DNA of 8,378 bases from Olsenella sp. Lineage in GTDB: Bacteria; Actinomycetota; Coriobacteriia; Coriobacteriales; Atopobiaceae. The translations under genes and the position numbers were made by a program. Positions 5,407 through 8,378 of the stretch are shown one piece after another. The stretch spans positions 1-8,378 of the forward strand of contig SUUD01000073.1 in NCBI GenBank assembly GCA_015062715.1. The letters run 5' to 3'. Numbering within the stretch: the stretch's first letter is position 1; the number at the start of each line of letters is the position of its first letter. The notes below the pieces were generated by a model. It ran no database searches and was not told the origin of the DNA. It saw only the letters and a list, made by a program, of their open reading frames with translations.

Positions 5407-5877
5407 CTACAGCACCTGCTCCATGCCCACCTTGTACGGGCGCATGCCCATGGCCTCGTAGAACGCCATGGCGCCGGGGTTGCAGCTCCACACGTTGAGG
5501 GTCACGTTGTAGAAGCCCTGCTCGCGAGCGTAGTCGAGCACGTGCGCGTAGAGGGCGCTGCCCACGTGCCGGCCACGCGCGGCCTCGTCCACGCAGATGT
5601 CGTCGACGTAGAGGGTCCTGCGGTCGACCATGACGTTGTGGCCCGCGTAGACCTCCCACACGCAGAAGGCGTGCCCCAGCACCCGGCCGGCCTCGTCCAC
5701 GGCCACGAACACGGGCTGCTCGTCGTCGGCGAGAATGGCGAGCAGCTCGTCGTCGGTGTACTTCTTGGTGTTGGCCTTGAAGAGGTCGGGGCGGCCCTCG
5801 TGGTGCACCATGAGGACCTGCCGCAGCAGGGAGTTGATGCCCTCGAGGTCGTCCGGGGTGGCGCGGCGGATCTCCAT
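5407..5877 (-). CDS. GNAT family N-acetyltransferase
   Basis: This 156-residue cytoplasmic enzyme has the GNAT fold and should transfer an acetyl group from acetyl-CoA to an amine; the acceptor cannot be read from sequence. It starts MEIRRATPDDLEGI, typical of strand 1-helix 1. LYVDDICVDEAARGRHVGSAL (residues 89-109) is motif A, with the pyrophosphate-binding R-G-R-H-V-G-S-A loop. TLNVWSCNPGAMAFYEAMGM (126-145) is motif B with the usual Asn and the Tyr general-acid position (Tyr140), followed by a closing strand ending MEQVL. The length is standard for a single-domain member. The start lies 9 bp after the ABC ATPase stop, and its AGGGG ribosome binding site overlaps that stop codon. Co-transcription with the transporter is therefore likely, and a small-molecule or amino acid substrate is conceivable but unproven. 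Confidence 0.9.
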   Translation of the reverse strand: MEIRRATPDDLEGINSLLRQVLMVHHEGRPDLFKANTKKYTDDELLAILADDEQPVFVAVDEAGRVLGHAFCVWEVYAGHNVMVDRRTLYVDDICVDEAARGRHVGSALYAHVLDYAREQGFYNVTLNVWSCNPGAMAFYEAMGMRPYKVGMEQVL

Positions 5878-5886
5878 GCGCAGCCC

Positions 5887-6621
5887 CTACGCCTCGAGGA
5901 CCTTGTTGAGGAAGTTCTGGGTGCGCGGGCTCTGGGGGTTGTCAAAGACCTCGGTCGGCGTGCCCTCCTCGGCGATGACGCCCTGGTCGATGAAGAGGAC
6001 GCGGTCGGCGACCTGGCGCGCGAAGCCCATCTCGTGGGTCACGCAGACCATAGTCATGCCCTCCTGGGCCAGCTGGCGCATGACGTCGAGGACCTCGCCC
6101 ACCATCTCGGGGTCGAGGGCGGACGTGGGCTCGTCGAAGAGCATGAGGCCGGGGCGCATGGCCAGCGCGCGGGCGATGGCGACGCGCTGCTTCTGGCCGC
6201 CCGAGAGGCTGCGCGGCATGGCCTTGGCCTTGTCGGCCATGCCCACGCGGGTGAGCAGCTGCATGGCGAGCTCCTCGGCCTCGGCCTTGGGCATCTTGCG
6301 GCGCAGCATGGGCGCCAGCGTGACGTTGTCGATCACCGAGAGGTGCGGGAAGAGGTTGAACTGCTGGAACACCATGCCGATGTCCTCGCGCAGCTCGTCG
6401 ATGTTCTTGGCCTCGGCGTCCATGAGGTGGCCGTCCACGCGGATGGTGCCGGCGGTGGGCTCCTCGAGGCAGTTGATGCAGCGCAGGAAGGTGGACTTGC
6501 CGCTGCCCGAGGGGCCAATGACGCACACGACCTCGCCCGCCTGGATGTCGCAGTCAATGCCGCGCAGGACCTCGTTGTCGCCAAAGTACTTGTGCAGCCC
6601 GCGGATCTCGACCTTAGCCAT
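5887..6621 (-). CDS. Polar amino acid ABC transporter ATP-binding protein (GlnQ/HisP type)
   Basis: This 244-residue ATPase powers the importer encoded by the two upstream genes and sits on the cytoplasmic face of the membrane. All nucleotide-binding motifs are intact: Walker A GPSGSGKST (36-44), Q-loop VFQQFNLFPHLSV (Gln86/87), ABC signature LSGGQKQR (139-146), Walker B LMLFDEPTSALDP (159-171) and the switch histidine CVTHE (His196). The compact size, the FQQFNLFPH sequence and the ending FLNKVL are characteristic of polar amino acid importers such as GlnQ, HisP and ArtP. The ATG at 6621 overlaps the permease stop by 8 bp (ATGGCTAA), implying coupled translation. A longer frame to 6669 lies inside the permease and lacks homology. 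The transported amino acid cannot be assigned. Confidence 0.96.
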   Translation of the reverse strand: MAKVEIRGLHKYFGDNEVLRGIDCDIQAGEVVCVIGPSGSGKSTFLRCINCLEEPTAGTIRVDGHLMDAEAKNIDELREDIGMVFQQFNLFPHLSVIDNVTLAPMLRRKMPKAEAEELAMQLLTRVGMADKAKAMPRSLSGGQKQRVAIARALAMRPGLMLFDEPTSALDPEMVGEVLDVMRQLAQEGMTMVCVTHEMGFARQVADRVLFIDQGVIAEEGTPTEVFDNPQSPRTQNFLNKVLEA

Positions 6622-7270
6622 CGAGCGACACCTTCCTCTCCATGTAGCGCGCGAAGATGGTGAGCGCATAGATCACGACGAAGTACAGGACGAAGACCAT
6701 GAGCCAGACCTCGAACGAGCGGTAGGTGCGCGCGATGATCTGCTGGCCCATGCGGGTGAGCTCGGCCAGGCCGATGACGCAGATGATCGAGGTGTCCTTG
6801 ATGGTGATGCACCACTGGTTGACCACCGAGGGCAGGCAGATGCGGATGGCCTGGGGCAGCACGATGCGCCAGGTGGTCTGCCGCGACGAGAGACCCAGGC
6901 TGCGGGCGGCCTCGACCTGGCCGGGGTCGACCGACTGGATGCCGCCGCGGAAGATCTCGGACAGGTAGCCGCCGGCATTGAGCGACAGGGCTATGACGCC
7001 GGCCACGAAGGCGCTCATGCGGATGCCGAGGGCGCCCGTGACGCCAAAGTAGATGAAGAAGGCCTGCACCAGCAGGGGCGAGCAGCGGATGACGGCGACG
7101 AATGCCGCGTTGATGGCCTGCAGGACGGGGTTGCCGGACAGACCCATGAGCGCCGCGATGATGCCGAGCACCATGGCGATGCACAGCGAGACGACGGCGA
7201 GCTCGAGCGTGAGTCCCAGGCCCTGCAGAAGCAGCGGAAGCGACTCGGCGAACAGCTCAAAGAAGCTCAT
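6614..7270 (-). CDS. Polar amino acid ABC transporter permease
   Basis: This 218-residue inner-membrane permease is of the HisM/GlnP family. It has hydrophobic helices near residues 12-42, 55-78, 86-108, 155-172 and 187-207. The cytoplasmic EAA loop, EAARSLGL followed by IVLPQAIRICLP (120-147), docks the ATPase. The N-terminal region LLLQGLGLTLELAVVSL is typical of the family. Only one permease is encoded here, so it probably acts as a homodimer with the ATPase dimer. The ATG at 7270 was chosen because GAAGGGAG lies 7 nt upstream. A TTG two codons earlier is too close to that site. The gene is separated from the binding-protein gene by 129 bp holding two stem-loops, and overlaps the ATPase gene by 8 bp. 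Confidence 0.95.
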   Translation of the reverse strand: MSFFELFAESLPLLLQGLGLTLELAVVSLCIAMVLGIIAALMGLSGNPVLQAINAAFVAVIRCSPLLVQAFFIYFGVTGALGIRMSAFVAGVIALSLNAGGYLSEIFRGGIQSVDPGQVEAARSLGLSSRQTTWRIVLPQAIRICLPSVVNQWCITIKDTSIICVIGLAELTRMGQQIIARTYRSFEVWLMVFVLYFVVIYALTIFARYMERKVSLDG

Positions 7271-7308
7271 GCGCAAGCTCCCTTCGGTCTATGTGACACG
7301 AACAACGA

Positions 7309-7342
7309 GGTGACGGCGCCCTGGCGTCAGGGCGGCGTCATC
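7309..7342 (-). terminator. Strong stem-loop between binding-protein and permease genes (hairpin B), likely attenuating
   Basis: GGTGACGGCGCCCTG (7309-7323) and CAGGGCGGCGTCATC (7328-7342) pair over 15 positions, with one mismatch and one wobble, around a 4-nt loop. On the transcribed minus strand it is followed by a moderately T-rich CTCGTTGTTCGTG. It lies 39 bp before the permease start. It may act as a partial terminator, making the binding protein more abundant than the membrane parts. Confidence 0.55.
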
Positions 7343-7356
7343 ACGCGAGTCGGGAA

Positions 7357-7383
7357 GGCGCCCCAGCTGGCAGCCGGGGCGCC
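7357..7383 (-). terminator. Second stem-loop after the binding-protein gene (hairpin A), no T-run
   Basis: GGCGCCCC (7357-7364) pairs perfectly with GGGGCGCC (7376-7383), and GCTG/CAGC can pair inside the loop. It starts 17 bp after the binding-protein stop. TTCCCG follows on the minus strand, so it fits a 3'-end-protecting hairpin better than a classic terminator. Confidence 0.5.
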
Positions 7384-7399
7384 CCAAGCCAACTGATGC

Positions 7400-8191
7400 C
7401 TACGCGGTCGCGACGTACTTCTCGAGGATCTCGTTGTAGGTGCCGTCCTCCATGATCGCGGCCAGGCCGGCGTTGAAGGCAGCGAGCAGCTCGGCGTTCT
7501 CGCCCTTCTTGACGGCGAAGCCGTACGGGGTGGCGTACTCGGAGTCGCTCTCGACCTCGGCGACCAGCTTGAGGTCGACGTTGCCGGTGGCGATGGCGTA
7601 GGCCATGATGGGCGTGTCCTCGAAGCAGGCGACGGAGTTGCCGGCAATGACGTCCTGGTACATGACGTCGGAGTCGTCGAACTGGACGGTGGTGAAGCCG
7701 TACTGGTCCTGGATCGAGAGGGCCCACGACTCGCTCATGGTGCCGGTCTTGACGGCAACGGTCTTGCCGGCGAGGTCGTCAAGAGAGGCGATGTCACCGG
7801 AGGCCAGGGCGGCGCAGCAGACGGTGGAGTCATAGTAGGGGTCGGAGAAGTCGAAGATCTCCTTGCGCTCGTCGGTGATCGACATGCCGGCGATCATGCC
7901 GTCGGACTGGCCGGACTGGACGGCCTGGAGGGCGGCGTTGAAGCCGAGCGGCTCGAGCTCGTACTCAAAGCCCTGGTCGGCGGCGATGGCGGCAAGGATG
8001 TCGATGTCGATGCCCACGTAGGTGCCGTCGACATCGGCGTACTCGAAGGGCGCGAAGACCGTGTCGGTGGCGATCTTGTACACGGCGCCGTCGGCGGAGC
8101 CGCCGTCGGAGGAGCCACCGCAGGCAGCCAGGGCCAGCGCAAGGATGCCGGAGCCGCCAAGGAACGCCCTACGAGAGATGTTGTTGCTCAT
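7400..8191 (-). CDS. Polar amino acid ABC transporter substrate-binding lipoprotein (Tat-type signal)
   Basis: This 263-residue extracytoplasmic lipoprotein captures the substrate for the importer encoded downstream. The N-terminus MSNNISRRAFLGG carries a twin-arginine motif (SRRAFL, residues 6-11), then a hydrophobic stretch and the lipobox LAAC (lipid-bearing Cys24). It is therefore probably exported folded and anchored by lipid. A Gly/Ser linker leads to a type-3 family periplasmic-binding fold: TDTVFAPFEY, GIDIDILAAIA, GFNAALQAVQSGQSDGMIAG and MSITDERKEIFDFSDPYY. The Arg at 109 is the usual carboxylate ligand. VKTGTMSE and FEDTPIMAYAIATGN supply the second lobe. These are hallmarks of the amino acid binding group, but the ligand is not identifiable. 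The ATG at 8191 has AGGGGGT 4 nt upstream and starts exactly at the signal peptide. Two hairpins separate it from the permease gene. Confidence 0.95.
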   Translation of the reverse strand: MSNNISRRAFLGGSGILALALAACGGSSDGGSADGAVYKIATDTVFAPFEYADVDGTYVGIDIDILAAIAADQGFEYELEPLGFNAALQAVQSGQSDGMIAGMSITDERKEIFDFSDPYYDSTVCCAALASGDIASLDDLAGKTVAVKTGTMSESWALSIQDQYGFTTVQFDDSDVMYQDVIAGNSVACFEDTPIMAYAIATGNVDLKLVAEVESDSEYATPYGFAVKKGENAELLAAFNAGLAAIMEDGTYNEILEKYVATA

Positions 8192-8210
8192 GGTTACCCC
8201 CTGTTGGTCG

Positions 8211-8227
8211 TGCCCCGTGCCGGGGCA
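8211..8227 (-). promoter_or_regulatory. Small GC-rich hairpin in the leader of the binding-protein gene
   Basis: TGCCCC (8211-8216) and GGGGCA (8222-8227) form a perfect 6-bp stem with a 5-nt loop, ending about 10 nt before the ribosome binding site. It could stabilise the mRNA 5' end or modulate initiation. There is no evidence for a specific ligand. Confidence 0.4.
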
Positions 8228-8245
8228 GTCTGCCTCTAGTGGACC

Positions 8246-8274
8246 AGTATGGGCCGCCACTTGACTACCCTAAA
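8246..8274 (-). promoter_or_regulatory. Possible promoter of the amino acid transporter operon
   Basis: On the minus strand TTTAGG (8274-8269) and CATACT (8251-8246) are separated by 17 bp. Both boxes are imperfect, which fits an activator-dependent or regulated promoter. The direct repeat just upstream of the -35 box supports the placement. Initiation here would give a leader of about 45-50 nt. Confidence 0.4.
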
Positions 8275-8286
8275 GCGGGTCGCGCC

Positions 8287-8306
8287 ATGATTTACCGATG
8301 ATTTAC
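8287..8306. repeat. 9-bp direct repeat with 11-bp period upstream of the transporter promoter
   Basis: ATGATTTAC occurs at 8287-8295 and again at 8298-8306 (GTAAATCAT on the transcribed strand). This places the two copies about one helical turn apart, on the same DNA face, 12 bp upstream of the putative -35 box. The AT-rich sequence stands out in GC-rich surroundings. This is typical of a binding site for an activator or amino-acid-responsive regulator, but the regulator is unknown. Confidence 0.5.
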
Positions 8307-8348
8307 GCCAAATGCAGTGCGCAGGCCGGGCGTGTCGGGCGACTTGGG

Positions 8349-8354
8349 TATACT
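8349..8354 (+). promoter_or_regulatory. Possible -10 box directed out of the window
   Basis: TATACT on the plus strand near the right edge resembles a -10 element for a divergent gene beyond the window. No good -35 is visible, and the core GTATAC is palindromic, so the direction is uncertain. Confidence 0.2.
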
Positions 8355-8378
8355 CTGCTGTGCCGGTCGGGCGCGCGC

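Noticed and set aside
5542..7396. Long plus-strand open frames opposite the transporter genes
   Set aside because: These are antisense shadows of well-supported ATPase and permease genes in high-GC DNA. They have no ribosome binding site or recognisable domain.

Overview
The window reads as chromosomal DNA of a high-GC actinobacterium. The best guess is a Coriobacteriia member close to Olsenella or Atopobium. This rests on strong G/C bias at third codon positions, a twin-arginine lipoprotein signal on a solute-binding protein, a C_GCAxxG_C_C family protein, and a CoA-disulfide-reductase/rhodanese fusion. The genus is an inference and was not checked. All nine genes lie on the minus strand, so the window is transcribed from its right end to its left end. 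The long plus-strand reading frames are shadows of these genes.

From right to left, 8378-7271 holds a possible promoter and operator region, then the lipoprotein component of a polar amino acid ABC importer. Two strong stem-loops separate it from the permease and ATPase genes, which overlap by 8 bp. A GNAT acetyltransferase follows after 9 bp and is probably co-transcribed. After a short gap comes a single-pass membrane protein with an extracytoplasmic DUF4163/DUF3298-like (RsiV-like) domain. Its stop codon abuts a near-perfect palindrome that sits just before the next gene.

The middle block (3960-977) encodes a FAD-dependent CoA-disulfide reductase with a C-terminal rhodanese domain, a cysteine-rich C_GCAxxG_C_C protein, and 5'-methylthioadenosine/S-adenosylhomocysteine nucleosidase. 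Together they suggest thiol, sulfur and methyl-cycle housekeeping, although co-regulation is not shown. The last two genes are bracketed by two related, oppositely oriented ~100-bp inverted-repeat elements, at 866-971 and 2171-2268. Each element folds into a 33-37 bp stem with a 32-nt loop and is built from a recurring GAGACAnnnGGGGAC module. Each begins at or beside the stop codon of the gene upstream of it, and copy 2 supplies the reductase stop codon. These elements are the most unusual structure in the window.

The left end (786-1) is the L13-S9 ribosomal protein operon: a recognisable promoter, a ~100-nt leader with two stem-loops that may be regulatory, rplM with a GTG start, and the 5' part of rpsI, cut by the window edge. 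I found no CRISPR array, tRNA, rRNA, transposase, phage gene or obvious defence system.
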